NCBI GenBank assembly: GCA_001817065.1
Contig: MHHQ01000013.1
Location: forward strand, 24,410 to 68,016
Length of the DNA stretch: 43,607 bases
Origin: Candidatus Andersenbacteria bacterium RIFCSPHIGHO2_02_FULL_46_16
GTDB taxonomy: Bacteria > Patescibacteriota > Andersenbacteria > UBA10190
Direction of reading: 5' to 3'
The position numbers were made by a program, and so were the translations under genes. The notes beneath the pieces were generated by a model. It made no database searches and was not told where the DNA came from. It saw nothing but the letters and a program-made list of their open reading frames with translations. Position 1 is the stretch's first letter. Each line of letters starts with the position of its first letter. This document shows positions 15,686 through 25,210 of this stretch, in pieces.

Positions 15686-16216
15686 TTAATGATGTATAAC
15701 GTGTTCAACTGCCCCCCACTCTGCCTCGCCGTTCTCCGGCAGCAGAATAGTTACCTCGTCCCCTTCCTCTGCTTTATAGAATGTCACACTGGCCAGTAAA
15801 ATTTTATAATTCTTTTCTGCCGTCTCCACATTGAAATTGCCATGCTCGTCAATACGCAGCGGTCCGCTTACTCGCCGTCTCTCCACCGGACTTATTTGTT
15901 TGTAAACAAACGATCCATCCACACCAATTGTCAGCTTTAGTATATCGCCCTCAACCAGTTTGGACTTAGATGCATAGTTAGGTGGCACCGGATATTCTTC
16001 GCCATTGTTGCCCTGCATGTTTTGCCCATCAAACACTCCTTCCACTACTTTTTCACCGCTGATGCTTTCTTCGTATCCCCGGCTGTTACTGCCCTTTTTA
16101 GCAATTAATCCCTCATTCTCTTCTAGGGCTTGTCGCACATACTGAATATTGCGCTCTGCTTCATCCAGGCGTTGTTTAATTAGCGCTAAAGTACGATTGT
16201 CTGTTTTGGTTTCCAT
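15686..16216 (-). CDS. Conserved-looking hypothetical protein with N-terminal helix
   Basis: I take the ATG at 16216 (METKTDNRTLALIKQRLDEA), 176 residues; the longer start at 16258 adds an unlikely Cys/Tyr-rich lead. Residues 1-45 are helical and charged (coiled-coil like). Residues 60-100 include EKVVEGVFDGQNMQGNNGEEYPVPPNYASKSKLVEGDILKL, and a beta-rich tail reads YKILLASVTFYKAEEGDEVTILLPENG. The middle resembles small beta-barrel domains, but I cannot name a family. There are no membrane segments. I recall similar proteins as unnamed genes in CPR genomes, but that is memory, not a search. It is followed after 18 bp by the GtrA-like gene. A TATAAT lies 21 nt upstream of the ATG. Confidence 0.7.
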   Translation of the reverse strand: METKTDNRTLALIKQRLDEAERNIQYVRQALEENEGLIAKKGSNSRGYEESISGEKVVEGVFDGQNMQGNNGEEYPVPPNYASKSKLVEGDILKLTIGVDGSFVYKQISPVERRRVSGPLRIDEHGNFNVETAEKNYKILLASVTFYKAEEGDEVTILLPENGEAEWGAVEHVIHH

Positions 16217-16346
16217 ACTAATGTTTGTTTTACAATAATTATATCCTCTACATTTCATGATAAACTATAGTTAATGATAAACAAAATCCCCTTCACAAGG
16301 CGTCGTCCGGTAACCGCGCTGCTCTTCAAGTGCTAATGATGCTCTT

Positions 16347-17879
16347 ATGACGCATCGAACTGTTTGGCTATCTCTTCTGCTGATTATCCTGATTGGCCTA
16401 GGTTTACGTTCCTACCAACTGACCACTCGTAGTCTATGGTTTGACGAAGCTTTTTCCTGGCGGCTTATTCAATTTCCCGTACCAGAGATGATTGCCCGTG
16501 ATGCTGCTGACGTCCATCCGCCGCTTTACTATTTGCTCCTCAAAGGCTGGTCAGTTATTTTTGCCACCTCTCTACTCTCCTTGCGTTCCTTCTCAGTCCT
16601 TATGGCTGGACTAACAATTCTAGGCGCTTATCTTTTTACCTCGGTAGCCTTACGCAGTCGTGCCGCAGGCTTGCTGGCCGCCCTGTTATTGGCCTTATCT
16701 GGGTGGCAAATTCAGTTTGCCTGGGAAGCTCGGATGTATACCTTGGGCACGGCTTTTATTCTTCTCTCTTCCTGGTTCCTCCTCCGAGCCATGCGTCATC
16801 ATCGTTGGTTCGATTGGCTGGGGTACGCGTTGACCGCGACTGGTCTGCTCTATATCCATTACTACGCTTTGTTTTCTATAGCTGCCCAATTTTTATTCAT
16901 TGTTGGTTATATTGTCATCACTACTCGAGGCCGAATAGGCGAAATACTACAGTGGTCGCTCTTCTGGTCGGCCGCGGTGTCCTATCTATTAATTATGCTA
17001 CTTTTCCTGCCTTGGCTGCCGACCTTTATCGCACAAAATTCACAAGTCCAGGCATCGTATTGGATTCCAGCTATTGGCGGCTGGTCAATCCCTGATACTT
17101 TTTATCGCATGTTTGCTCCTACGTCGGCCATTCCACCTCACACTGGCCTGGTCTGGATAATCCTGGCTCTCCTGCCCATAGCTGCCACTATCATTGGCTT
17201 AATATTGTTAATACTCCCGCCGCTTTTTCCCAACCACGTGTATGCCCGTGACTCCGCCTGGTTAATCTTTTCTTCCATTGTCACGCCGTTCGTTGGAAGT
17301 ATCATCCTATCCTTTCTCGGTCAAAGCTTATACCAAGATAGATTCTTTGTTTTTGCCCACATTTTTATTATTTGTGGTTTGGCCGTTCTGCTGATGCGGA
17401 TTCCCTTCAGACGCACGCGATTACTCCTAATTGTGCTTGTAGTTGCGGGATTTCTCACGGCGGACATAGCTTACTGGCGCGAGCTTGATATCCCGCATCA
17501 CCTAGGAGCCCGAGCAGCACTAGCTGCCGCAGCTGGGCAATTTAAACCATCCGACAGAATTATTGCCAGTTCTCCCTTCATCTATTTCGCTGCACTGCAC
17601 TACGCTCAAGAAGAGCACCAGCTGCCAAGTCCCAAACTATATTCCGAAACGAATCAATTATCTCATTTTGCTGGCGGTCCCATTTTAGTTAACGAAGACA
17701 TTGTGGGGCCAGCCGTATTTAATCAGCCCGGTAACCTATGGGTAGTCGATACGACTGGCTTTGGTGCTTCTCCGCTAACTGTCCCATCTAACTGGCGCCT
17801 CATCTCAACACAATCCTTTCCTGAAGTCTTTGCCCACCAAGGTGACGTGATCGTTTCCTATTATCAAGCACCGCAATAA
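16347..17879 (+). CDS. GT39/ArnT-like membrane glycosyltransferase
   Basis: The 510-residue protein has about eleven hydrophobic segments. The first outer loop contains RSLWFDEAFSWRL, the DE motif of the PMT_2/GT39-like GT-C fold with the catalytic Asp/Glu. It is followed by DAADVHPPLYYLLLKGW, a second block typical of these enzymes. The C-terminal 110 residues (IIASSPFIYFAALHYAQEEH) form a soluble domain outside the membrane. It likely transfers a sugar from a polyprenyl-phosphate carrier. It is transcribed opposite to its neighbours and appears monocistronic. It differs from the GT-C at 2165-4483 by lacking an N-terminal beta-domain. No Shine-Dalgarno is evident at the ATG. Confidence 0.85.
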   Translation: MTHRTVWLSLLLIILIGLGLRSYQLTTRSLWFDEAFSWRLIQFPVPEMIARDAADVHPPLYYLLLKGWSVIFATSLLSLRSFSVLMAGLTILGAYLFTSVALRSRAAGLLAALLLALSGWQIQFAWEARMYTLGTAFILLSSWFLLRAMRHHRWFDWLGYALTATGLLYIHYYALFSIAAQFLFIVGYIVITTRGRIGEILQWSLFWSAAVSYLLIMLLFLPWLPTFIAQNSQVQASYWIPAIGGWSIPDTFYRMFAPTSAIPPHTGLVWIILALLPIAATIIGLILLILPPLFPNHVYARDSAWLIFSSIVTPFVGSIILSFLGQSLYQDRFFVFAHIFIICGLAVLLMRIPFRRTRLLLIVLVVAGFLTADIAYWRELDIPHHLGARAALAAAAGQFKPSDRIIASSPFIYFAALHYAQEEHQLPSPKLYSETNQLSHFAGGPILVNEDIVGPAVFNQPGNLWVVDTTGFGASPLTVPSNWRLISTQSFPEVFAHQGDVIVSYYQAPQ

Positions 17880-17904
17880 CTGTTCGCTATTTAGCTCGAC
17901 AACT

Positions 17905-18798
17905 TCATTGTCCCTCTGACTCCCCGAGAGCTGTCTTGTAATATATCCGATGGGGAATTCTCACATCGATGTGTTGCATGGCCGCCACTTCTTCGGGGCT
18001 CACAGTTTCTTGTATCAGTTTCCTGATCACTTCAATTTGCCCTTCCGCTGGTCTGGTCACATCGAATAACACCGTCCAGTTATTATTCAAAACAATTTTA
18101 ACTTCACGTGCTGCTAAGGACGGTACATGCACTTCACCAATTTGCGCCCCAACTAGCTGAGGCAACTTTTCACCAGCCACTTGTAAAAAACTGATTAACG
18201 ACGCATCTACCGCTGCCGCCCCGATAGTCACCATAGCCTCTTCGTCATCATTCTTGACTGTCGTTAATACAACGCCGGGCAAAGTGTCTAATCGGGCCAT
18301 TTCGTAAGCAATCCCTTGCTCGTCTAAGAAGTAATATTTACCGCCCGACAACAATAGCGACACCGGTGTTTTCTCTTGCACAATTGCTTTGATTGTACCG
18401 GGCAATTTTCTCACTACATGCACCGTTCGTACTTTCGCTAGGCGTCCTTGAATTAGTTCTTCAATAGTGTTGGCTTGCACAAAAAATATATTTTTACCCA
18501 ATGGGCTACTGGCAATTTCCTCATTTATAATCTTTTTCACTTCGTTAGCCGTTTCTTCTCTGGCATCAACAACCGTCACGGCTTGCACATCAAACATGTT
18601 AGTAAAAAATAATAACCATCCGAATAAGACCAAAGGAATCATTAATAATGCAACAAGCAGACCGATCGAAAGCCACTGCAAAATAACGCTCTGAAACATT
18701 GTCCATTGCGCGGACTTGCGAGCCATGAAACTGAGGGACTCCCCTGGTCGTCGTAGTTTTCCTTTCAATAATTGCGATTCCTTAGGCCATAATTTCAT
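17905..18798 (-). CDS. ftsQ: Cell division protein FtsQ/DivIB
   Basis: The topology is that of FtsQ: a cytoplasmic lead rich in Lys/Arg (1-40), one membrane segment (WLSIGLLVALLMIPLVLFGWLLFF, about 42-66), then a POTRA domain. The POTRA begins MFDVQAVTVVDAREETANEVKKIINE (about 68-140), and a beta domain with KYYFLDEQGIAYE follows, a conserved FtsQ block. The protein would sit in the division complex, linking FtsK/FtsA-side proteins to FtsL/FtsB and the septal synthase. It stands apart from the usual murC-ftsQ-ftsA-ftsZ order; no ftsA or ftsZ is in the window. GGAGAG directly before the ATG is the likely ribosome site. Confidence 0.85.
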   Translation of the reverse strand: MKLWPKESQLLKGKLRRPGESLSFMARKSAQWTMFQSVILQWLSIGLLVALLMIPLVLFGWLLFFTNMFDVQAVTVVDAREETANEVKKIINEEIASSPLGKNIFFVQANTIEELIQGRLAKVRTVHVVRKLPGTIKAIVQEKTPVSLLLSGGKYYFLDEQGIAYEMARLDTLPGVVLTTVKNDDEEAMVTIGAAAVDASLISFLQVAGEKLPQLVGAQIGEVHVPSLAAREVKIVLNNNWTVLFDVTRPAEGQIEVIRKLIQETVSPEEVAAMQHIDVRIPHRIYYKTALGESEGQ

Positions 18799-19084
18799 CT
18801 CTCCAGTATTGCTGATATCAACTAAGACAGCCAGTATCCACTCTTCTCATCTTCTCTTTCTCCTAAAAAACCTCCTTCCAACACCTAACGGAGCTAGCTA
18901 TACCCGTGCTTGGTATTAAATAGCCCAGTTGTTTCTGGTTGTCCTGATCAACCTTCCTGTTGACTGTCTATCAACGCTTCGGTATAAATAACCATCGTCA
19001 GGAATCGTGCACAAACTAGTTTCACAGCATAAGGTATTCTCCCCGTTCGTTACAAACTTCAAAGTTAAAAACAAGGAAAGAGCT

Positions 19085-19702
19085 ATGGTCAGTCCCAATG
19101 AACTCTTTGAGCCGCCTTCTGAATTAGAAGTCGCCGAAGCCAACCAATTACAGCACCGAGAATTTGCCATGTTCTCCGCTCTGCTGTATATACTGAGTGA
19201 TGCCGACAGTCGCAAGAGGCTGACCTGCCTCCCGCAGCTAACGCCCCGTCAACCCTCTCATTCCAATCGCTTCAGAATTTCCTTTCTGCGCTGCTTTCGT
19301 CTCCTTAGCTTATCCGAAAGAAAGTACGTCAAGTCATTCTTTCTCGGTAGCCTTCGGCAGGCATACTATGCGTCTCTTGCCCCTAAAAGCTACTTACTGC
19401 AAAGCTGGTTGGATAAAGAGGAAATAGATCACGATCAAGACTTCCTTTCCTGGTGCGCGGGTCAACATTGCCGGCGACTATCTGCAGCCGATATGTTTCT
19501 AGTTCTGGTGCAGTTAGAGTGTTGTGTTCTGCGTGAGAATTTTATGCCGGTCTGGTCTGGGTTTACTATCTCCTCGGCTGGCAAGTTACGAGCGATGATG
19601 TGGCGCATAATACAATGCGGCGCGAGCACCATTAATCCTTTCACTTCGGCCGGCGAAGTCAGGTATTTGGTACGAACCACTCACTTTAGCTGTGAGATCT
19701 AG
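19085..19702 (+). CDS. Orphan protein of unknown function, 205 aa
   Basis: I moved the start from 19007 to the ATG at 19085 (MVSPNELFEPPSELEVAEANQ). It follows AAGGAAAGAG at a normal spacing, the only good ribosome site in the frame. The protein is Leu-, Ser- and Arg-rich with no signal peptide or clear membrane segment. It includes RFRISFLRCFRLLSLSERKY and a Cys/Trp-containing second half (DFLSWCAGQHCRRLSAADMF). I recognise no family. A terminator follows directly (19713-19748), which together with the ribosome site argues for a real gene. It is transcribed against serS and alone. It may be lineage-restricted. Confidence 0.6.
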   Translation: MVSPNELFEPPSELEVAEANQLQHREFAMFSALLYILSDADSRKRLTCLPQLTPRQPSHSNRFRISFLRCFRLLSLSERKYVKSFFLGSLRQAYYASLAPKSYLLQSWLDKEEIDHDQDFLSWCAGQHCRRLSAADMFLVLVQLECCVLRENFMPVWSGFTISSAGKLRAMMWRIIQCGASTINPFTSAGEVRYLVRTTHFSCEI

Positions 19703-19712
19703 CGTTTCCCAC

Positions 19713-19748
19713 CCGAATGAATTCAACAGAATTTACTCGGTTTTTTTT
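19713..19748 (+). terminator. Intrinsic terminator of the orphan gene, overlapping the end of serS
   Basis: CCGAATGAATTC, loop AACA, GAATTTACTCGG (10 of 12 pairs), then eight T on the plus strand. The stem includes the stop codon of convergent serS (19733), whose last codons are encoded by the T-run complement. Confidence 0.75.
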
Positions 19749-21049
19749 ATGGTTTTAAAGCCCACCCACCGTTGCAATACTTTCGGAACATTGATGCTGC
19801 CATCGGCTTGCTGATAATTCTCCATAATAGCAATTAAAGTCCGTCCAATCGCAAACACTGTAGCATCATTCATATGCACCAGCTCCAATTTTCCCGCCGC
19901 TCTTTTCAAGCGGGTATTAAGACGTCTCGCTTGATAATCCGTCATTAAATCTGATGTATGGGTTTCGCGATATTTATTTTGTCCCGGAAGCCACGCTTCA
20001 ATGTCTATTTGCCGAGCATCCGGATCACTCATGTCTCCAGCTGCGTTGGCCACGACGCGGTAAGGCACTTTTAGCTGCTGCATTAGATGTTCCTGTATAG
20101 CAATGATGAACTCCTGTTCCGCTAAGGAATTCTCCGCGGTCGTGAAGGACTCAATTTCCAATTTATCAAATTGGTGCACCCGGAAAATACCTTTAGTATC
20201 CTTGCCGTAAGAACCGGCTTCACGCCTAAAGCTGGTAGAGTAACCCAAGTAACGCAATGGTAAAACTTCCTCCGCTAACACCTCGTCCATATGCAAAGGT
20301 CCCAGCGTATGTTCAGCGCTCCCAATCAAAAATACATCATCGCTTGGAATATAATATCTTTCGTCACGCGGTTCTAATCGCGCCATGCGTTCAAATATCT
20401 GCGGTCTGATAAAAACCGGCGGCACAATCGGTATAAATGGTTTTGTCGGCACCTCCACTCCCGCCTGTCGCGCAATCTTAGCCAATGTTTTCTCGCTGGT
20501 TAAAACTTTCAGTGCTAATTGAATCAGCGCAAACTGCAGTTGCACTAAGGGGCCCATTAAATAATTAAAACGAGCACCTGCCACCTGCGCCGCTCGATTC
20601 ATATCAATAACTTTAAGCTCCTTGCCTAGCTCCCAGTGTTCCTTGGGAGCGAATTTAAATTTATTTATCATTCCCCACTGCCTTAGCACTTTATTGTTTG
20701 CCTCTCCTTTTCCTTCAGGGACATCAGCTGCCACTAAATTTGGCAATTTATGCCAAGCCGCATTCCTCGCGCTAGTTATTTTTTCTAGTTCGCTCTCTTG
20801 CTCCTTAAGCTCCCGTGATAATTTCTTCAGCTCAACAATCTTTTTCTGTTTGTCTTGTCCGGGCGTCTCCTGCATGACCCTATTAGCCTCATTCTGTTTC
20901 GCTCTCCCCTCTTCTGCCAGGCCAAGCAATCGGCGCCACTCTTCGTCCAGTTCCTTAACTTCGTTTAATGTTTCATTGGACACACCACGGCGCGCTAAAT
21001 TCTTTGCTGTTTCTGCCAAGTTTATTCTGATTAATTCAATGTCTATCAT
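19733..21049 (-). CDS. serS: Seryl-tRNA synthetase
   Basis: The 438 residues have the SerRS layout. An N-terminal antiparallel coiled coil (about 1-110, with EVKELDEEWRRLLGLAEEGRAKQNEANR and later LKEQESELEKITSARNAAWHKLPN) grips the long variable arm of tRNA-Ser. The class II catalytic core follows: RYYIPSDDVFLIGSAEHTLG, FRREAGSYGKDTKGIFRVHQFDKLE (motif 2) and FAIGRTLIAIMENYQQADGSINVPKVLQ (motif 3). It charges tRNA-Ser with serine in the cytoplasm. Length is usual (about 425). It starts 1 nt after the stop of lysS and is therefore the last gene of a greA-lysS-serS unit. Confidence 0.96.
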   Translation of the reverse strand: MIDIELIRINLAETAKNLARRGVSNETLNEVKELDEEWRRLLGLAEEGRAKQNEANRVMQETPGQDKQKKIVELKKLSRELKEQESELEKITSARNAAWHKLPNLVAADVPEGKGEANNKVLRQWGMINKFKFAPKEHWELGKELKVIDMNRAAQVAGARFNYLMGPLVQLQFALIQLALKVLTSEKTLAKIARQAGVEVPTKPFIPIVPPVFIRPQIFERMARLEPRDERYYIPSDDVFLIGSAEHTLGPLHMDEVLAEEVLPLRYLGYSTSFRREAGSYGKDTKGIFRVHQFDKLEIESFTTAENSLAEQEFIIAIQEHLMQQLKVPYRVVANAAGDMSDPDARQIDIEAWLPGQNKYRETHTSDLMTDYQARRLNTRLKRAAGKLELVHMNDATVFAIGRTLIAIMENYQQADGSINVPKVLQRWVGFKTIKKTE

Positions 21050-21050
21050 A

Positions 21051-22520
21051 TTATTGTTTGGGTTTAAGCAGCGGGAAAGTAATCGTATCCCTGATTGACG
21101 GTGCGTTAGCGAGCAACGTGACTAACCGATCAATGCCCATTCCCCAACCTCCTGCCGGTGGCATGCCATATTCCATTGTAAGTAAATAATCCTCATCAAT
21201 CTCCGCTGCTTCGAGGTCCCCTTGTTCTCGATTGTGCTGCTGAGTGACAAACCGCTCCCTTTGCTCTACCGGGTCATTTAATTCCGAGTAAGCTTTAACT
21301 AGCTCCATACCTGACACCACTAATTGCATCACTTCCGCCACCCGGGGATCCTGCGCCTTTGTTTTGGCTAGGGGTGCTAATTCCACTGGATAGTCATACA
21401 ATAACGTCGGTTGCACCAAGGTCGGCCTGATCACTTCTTTATACAGTTCATCCACCAATTTATTAAACGTGCGGACCTTGGGCAGTGCCAATTTCCGTTC
21501 CGTAAAAATTGCTTCATACACGCTAGGCTCCTTTTCCGTCAACACATCCACACCAAAGTTTTCCTGCACTAACTCAAAAAATTTAACTCGGCGCCAGGGT
21601 GTCGCGAACTCTAGTATGGTATTACCATGGGGCAAACTAAAATCTCCGGTAAGATCTTTTACCAGCTGGCTTAACATCTGCTCCGTAAAATCCATTAAGT
21701 CCTCGTAGTCGGCGTAAGCCCAGTAAAATTCCGCCATAGTAAATTCCGGATTATGCTCACGGTCCATTCCCTCATTGCGAAAGTTCCGGCCAATCTCAAA
21801 CACTCTTTCTAGCCCACCGACTAATAAACGTTTCAAATATAACTCGGGAGCAATCCTCAGGTACAGGTCCGTATTCAACGAGTTGTGGTGCGTCACGAAA
21901 GGCTGAGCCGCTGCTCCTCCCGCTTGCGGCTGCAATATTGGTGTTTCCACCTCCAGAAAACCGGCTTCCTTCAAATACTTTCTTAGCCAGTCCATCGCTT
22001 CACTTTTAATAACGATTGGCCAGCGCGATCCCTCGTTTTGCAGTAAGTCGAGCGCCCGTCGCCGGTATCGCTTCTCTGGATCTTTCAAGCCGTGCCTTTT
22101 ATCCGGCAATGGCCGGATATTCTTGGCTAGCCAGTGCCAGCTGTCAGCCAAAAGTGTCTGCATACCTCGTTTGGACGTGATCGCTCGGCCTGCTATTTGT
22201 ACGAAATCCCCCGCGTCAATCATGGCTGATTTGTCGTAATTATCTCCCAGATTCTCGCGTGATAACTGCACCTGCACCTTACCGTATGCATCGCTCACAT
22301 CAATAAACGACACCGCACCGTGCCGGCGCATCGCTAACACCCTCCCGACAATTAACACTCCTTGTTTGTTCGTTTGCAATTGCTCAAACGAAGCCAGCAG
22401 TTCGGCTGTAGTATGTGTTCGTCTGGCCTCAGCTGGATACGGGCTTACACCCGCGTCAATTAACTCTTGCCGCTTGGTCAGTCGCAGTTGCCTGATCTCT
22501 TGAAGTCTTTCATTAGCCAT
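21051..22520 (-). CDS. lysS: Lysyl-tRNA synthetase, class II
   Basis: The 489-residue protein starts with an OB-fold anticodon-binding domain (about 55-150, LIVGRVLAMRRHGAVSFIDVSDAYGKVQV). The class II core follows: FLEVETPILQPQAGGAAAQPFVTHHNSLNTDLYLRIAPELYLKRLLVGGLERVFEIGRNFRNEGMDREHNPEFTMAEFYWAY (motifs 1-2) and MEYGMPPAGGWGMGIDRLVTLL (motif 3). It charges tRNA-Lys in the cytoplasm. Length is normal for the family. It sits 93 bp after greA and 1 nt before serS, so the operon links two synthetases with a transcription factor. No Shine-Dalgarno is evident. Confidence 0.97.
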   Translation of the reverse strand: MANERLQEIRQLRLTKRQELIDAGVSPYPAEARRTHTTAELLASFEQLQTNKQGVLIVGRVLAMRRHGAVSFIDVSDAYGKVQVQLSRENLGDNYDKSAMIDAGDFVQIAGRAITSKRGMQTLLADSWHWLAKNIRPLPDKRHGLKDPEKRYRRRALDLLQNEGSRWPIVIKSEAMDWLRKYLKEAGFLEVETPILQPQAGGAAAQPFVTHHNSLNTDLYLRIAPELYLKRLLVGGLERVFEIGRNFRNEGMDREHNPEFTMAEFYWAYADYEDLMDFTEQMLSQLVKDLTGDFSLPHGNTILEFATPWRRVKFFELVQENFGVDVLTEKEPSVYEAIFTERKLALPKVRTFNKLVDELYKEVIRPTLVQPTLLYDYPVELAPLAKTKAQDPRVAEVMQLVVSGMELVKAYSELNDPVEQRERFVTQQHNREQGDLEAAEIDEDYLLTMEYGMPPAGGWGMGIDRLVTLLANAPSIRDTITFPLLKPKQ

Positions 22521-22613
22521 CGTTAATTAGAGTAGCTAGAAAATCCAAAAGAGTACACAGTCATCCAGACCAATGTCGATAGTTTCCACATGCCACCCTG
22601 GCCCGAAAATCAG

Positions 22614-23069
22614 CTACAGGATTTCTATCACTTCGCAATCCTTTTCGCCCGCTGGTGTAGGAATTAATATTTTTTCCCCCTTCTTGCGGCCCATCAAAGC
22701 TTGTCCCATCGGTGATTCATTGCTAATTTTCGCTGCCATCGGATCAGCTTCATTTGAACCCACGATGCGGTACACGATTTCCTGTCCATTACAATTCAGT
22801 TTAACGATAGTCCCTACGTTTACTTCGTGCTTACTGACATGAGTAATCACGTGCGCGTTTTTTAGCGCCACTTCTAATTCCGCAATTTTAGTCTCTATCC
22901 GTCTCTGCTCCTCCTTGGCGCTTACATACTCAGCGTTTTCTGATAAATCACCCTGTTCTTTCGCGGTATGAATAGCATCAGCAATCTCGCGGCGTCTTAC
23001 CGTCTTCAACTCCAGCAGTTTTTCTTGTAGGTCTTTTAGTCCTTCTTTAGTTAAGTATGTTTCTTTCAT
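22614..23069 (-). CDS. greA: Transcription elongation factor GreA
   Basis: The 151 residues show the GreA plan: an N-terminal coiled-coil hairpin (about 1-75, TKEGLKDLQEKLLELKTVRR and GDLSENAEYVSAKEEQRRIETKIAELE). The tip holds the acidic DLSENAEY motif that reaches the polymerase active site. An FKBP-like C-domain follows (NVGTIVKLNCNGQEIVYRIVG, ISNESPMGQALMGRKKGE). It rescues backtracked RNA polymerase by stimulating transcript cleavage. It is the first gene of the greA-lysS-serS unit, with a good promoter about 90 bp upstream. Confidence 0.96.
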   Translation of the reverse strand: MKETYLTKEGLKDLQEKLLELKTVRRREIADAIHTAKEQGDLSENAEYVSAKEEQRRIETKIAELEVALKNAHVITHVSKHEVNVGTIVKLNCNGQEIVYRIVGSNEADPMAAKISNESPMGQALMGRKKGEKILIPTPAGEKDCEVIEIL

Positions 23070-23160
23070 AATCGTTTAAAATTAAATTATCCTCTCGCGT
23101 TTATTTTATTAAAACAACCCATCCGACTTGATGTAATTATTACTTGCCAACTAGGATAAA

Positions 23161-23189
23161 AGTTTATGAGGCGAAGCTATTACGGTCAA
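23161..23189 (-). promoter_or_regulatory. Promoter of greA-lysS-serS
   Basis: Minus-strand TTGACC (23184-23189), 17-bp spacer, TAAACT (23161-23166). Predicted leader to the greA ATG is about 85 nt, AT-rich, with GAGAGGA near the start codon. Confidence 0.6.
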
Positions 23190-23306
23190 GTAAATTTGTT
23201 CACACTTTGTCACTTTTAATTGACAATTTTCCTCAGCCATTGTTCCTGTCTTAATGTATTAATTAGTGTTGCTTATTATTAGCAAGGTACCAGGTATTTG
23301 TAAAGA

Positions 23307-25172
23307 TTATTTAACGTGTTCTATCCACCACTGCCAAATCTCTTCAGCTACTGGGATTGCGTCCACATCCCCTTTGCCGCCTTCCTCTAATAATACCGTA
23401 ATGACCAAATTAGGGCTTTCTATAGGCCCGTAACTCGTAAACCAGGCATGCGTAATATCTTCTCGCGAATCCAATTGTGCCGTTCCGGTCTTTCCGGCTA
23501 AGGCGATTGGCAGACTATTTAACCTTCTGGCCGATCCCTCCTGCACTGCTTGTCTCATGCCCTGTTGCACAATTTTTAAATTATTCAAGCTAATCGGTAA
23601 CTTCGTGCTGTGCTCTTTATGGGTGCTGATTGTTTTCCCTCCTCTGGTTTGCTCGGCGACCACATACGGGGTATATACTATCCCGCCATTCGCAATTGCT
23701 GCTGTGCTAACCGCTACTTGCAATGGTGAAACCAGCACATCTCCTTGGCCAATTCCCAGGTGATAAGTATCTCCGATATACCAGGGCTCATTCTTAGTCT
23801 CCATTTTCCATTCTGGCGATGGCAACAGTCCCGCCGTTTCTCCTGGCAAATCAATCCCAGTTTGTTTCCCCCAGGCAAAGTAATTCAAATATTTAGTAAT
23901 TTTTCTAACACCGAGTCCCTCTTTAGTTTCGTCCCCACCGACCAGCAAATAAAAAAATGTATTTACCGATTCCGCGATCGCCTTCGTCACATTAGTCTGT
24001 CCGTGGCCACCTGCTTTCCAGTCCGGAAAATTCCACGCGCCAATCTGGATCCCGCCGCTGGATAACACCGTTGTTTGGCTAGTGATCAACTTCTCTTCTA
24101 AACCGGCGGCTGCGATCAGCGGTTTAATGGTCGATCCTGGCGGGTACTTTCCACCGATTGCCCGATTAAACAGCGGTTGTTGTGCATCGAGCAAGACTGA
24201 TCGAGATTCATCCTGCCGAGCTGGTTGCGAAAAAACATTAGGATCGTATGTGGGATAATTCACTAACGCGAGCACCGCACCAGACGATGGATCTAGAGCT
24301 ATCACTGCTCCACGGCGTTTATTTTCCGCTAATAAGTTAAAGATGAATTCCTGCAGATCCGCATCGAGCGTCAATACTAAATCATTGCCTGGCTCGGGCG
24401 CGACCTGGGATAACTCTTTTTGCGGTTGACCATCAGCGTTCACTTCCACATAAGCGGCACCAGACCGTCCACGTAACTCTTGGTCATATTTTCTCTCAAT
24501 TCCAGATTTTCCCACTAAGTCATTCATTATTAACGAATTATTGTTGACCATTTCCTCTGCACTTGCGAGGCCAGTGTAACCAAGCACATGGGACATAGCA
24601 TGCGGTTTTAAGTAATTGCGCACCGAGGCGGATGCTAGTTTCGCTCCTGGCAGTTCCTTCAGTGCCCGTTCCAATTCAATAACAACTTCATGTATTAAAG
24701 ATTTCTTTAATAACACCGGCTGAATATTACCGCGCGCTAAATGAATCGCTTCTCTTGCCTGTGTCGGCTCCAGGTCAGTATATTTAACCAAGCCTTCAAT
24801 CAGGCCGCTTTCGTTCTCCTGGTTAGGCATATACAGCGGGTCTAATACTAAGTCTGTACTGGCAATATTTTCGACGACCTGTCGCCCAAAGCGATCATAA
24901 ACAATCCCTCTTGGCGCTGCCTGTAAAGTGATCGAAACACGATTCTCTTCGGCCTGTACGTGCCAAGTGGTACCTTGTATCACCTGTAAGTAATAACTTC
25001 TGCCTAACAAGATTGCCACCGCGCAAACTAAAATAATCCGTAACAATTTTAGCCGCATCACTCTTTTGGCGACAGTAGTAGTAAAGCTATCAATCATCGA
25101 CAGCGTGGTATTGCTTGGTCGCAATTGCTTCCGTCGTGCTGCCGAGTCTGTCAGCCTGTTTAATATTCCCAT
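23307..25172 (-). CDS. mrdA: Penicillin-binding protein 2 (elongation transpeptidase)
   Basis: The 621-residue protein has one membrane anchor (about 43-62), the PBP dimerisation/pedestal region (about 85-255, RGIVYDRFGRQVVEN, VRNYLKPHAMSHVLGYTG) and a transpeptidase domain. Active-site motifs are clear: GSTIK with Ser347 and Lys350 (SxxK), SVN in AIAESVNTFFYLL, and KTGTAQ. It cross-links peptidoglycan during side-wall growth, outside the membrane, with MreB, MreC and MreD. It is the last gene of the mre group. A 158-bp palindromic element separates it from mreD, and a TATAAT lies 16 nt before its ATG, so it may have its own promoter. The partner RodA is not in the window. Confidence 0.95.
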   Translation of the reverse strand: MGILNRLTDSAARRKQLRPSNTTLSMIDSFTTTVAKRVMRLKLLRIILVCAVAILLGRSYYLQVIQGTTWHVQAEENRVSITLQAAPRGIVYDRFGRQVVENIASTDLVLDPLYMPNQENESGLIEGLVKYTDLEPTQAREAIHLARGNIQPVLLKKSLIHEVVIELERALKELPGAKLASASVRNYLKPHAMSHVLGYTGLASAEEMVNNNSLIMNDLVGKSGIERKYDQELRGRSGAAYVEVNADGQPQKELSQVAPEPGNDLVLTLDADLQEFIFNLLAENKRRGAVIALDPSSGAVLALVNYPTYDPNVFSQPARQDESRSVLLDAQQPLFNRAIGGKYPPGSTIKPLIAAAGLEEKLITSQTTVLSSGGIQIGAWNFPDWKAGGHGQTNVTKAIAESVNTFFYLLVGGDETKEGLGVRKITKYLNYFAWGKQTGIDLPGETAGLLPSPEWKMETKNEPWYIGDTYHLGIGQGDVLVSPLQVAVSTAAIANGGIVYTPYVVAEQTRGGKTISTHKEHSTKLPISLNNLKIVQQGMRQAVQEGSARRLNSLPIALAGKTGTAQLDSREDITHAWFTSYGPIESPNLVITVLLEEGGKGDVDAIPVAEEIWQWWIEHVK

Positions 25173-25210
25173 ATCGTCACCATGTTCGATTATAATACAC
25201 AGCTATAGAT

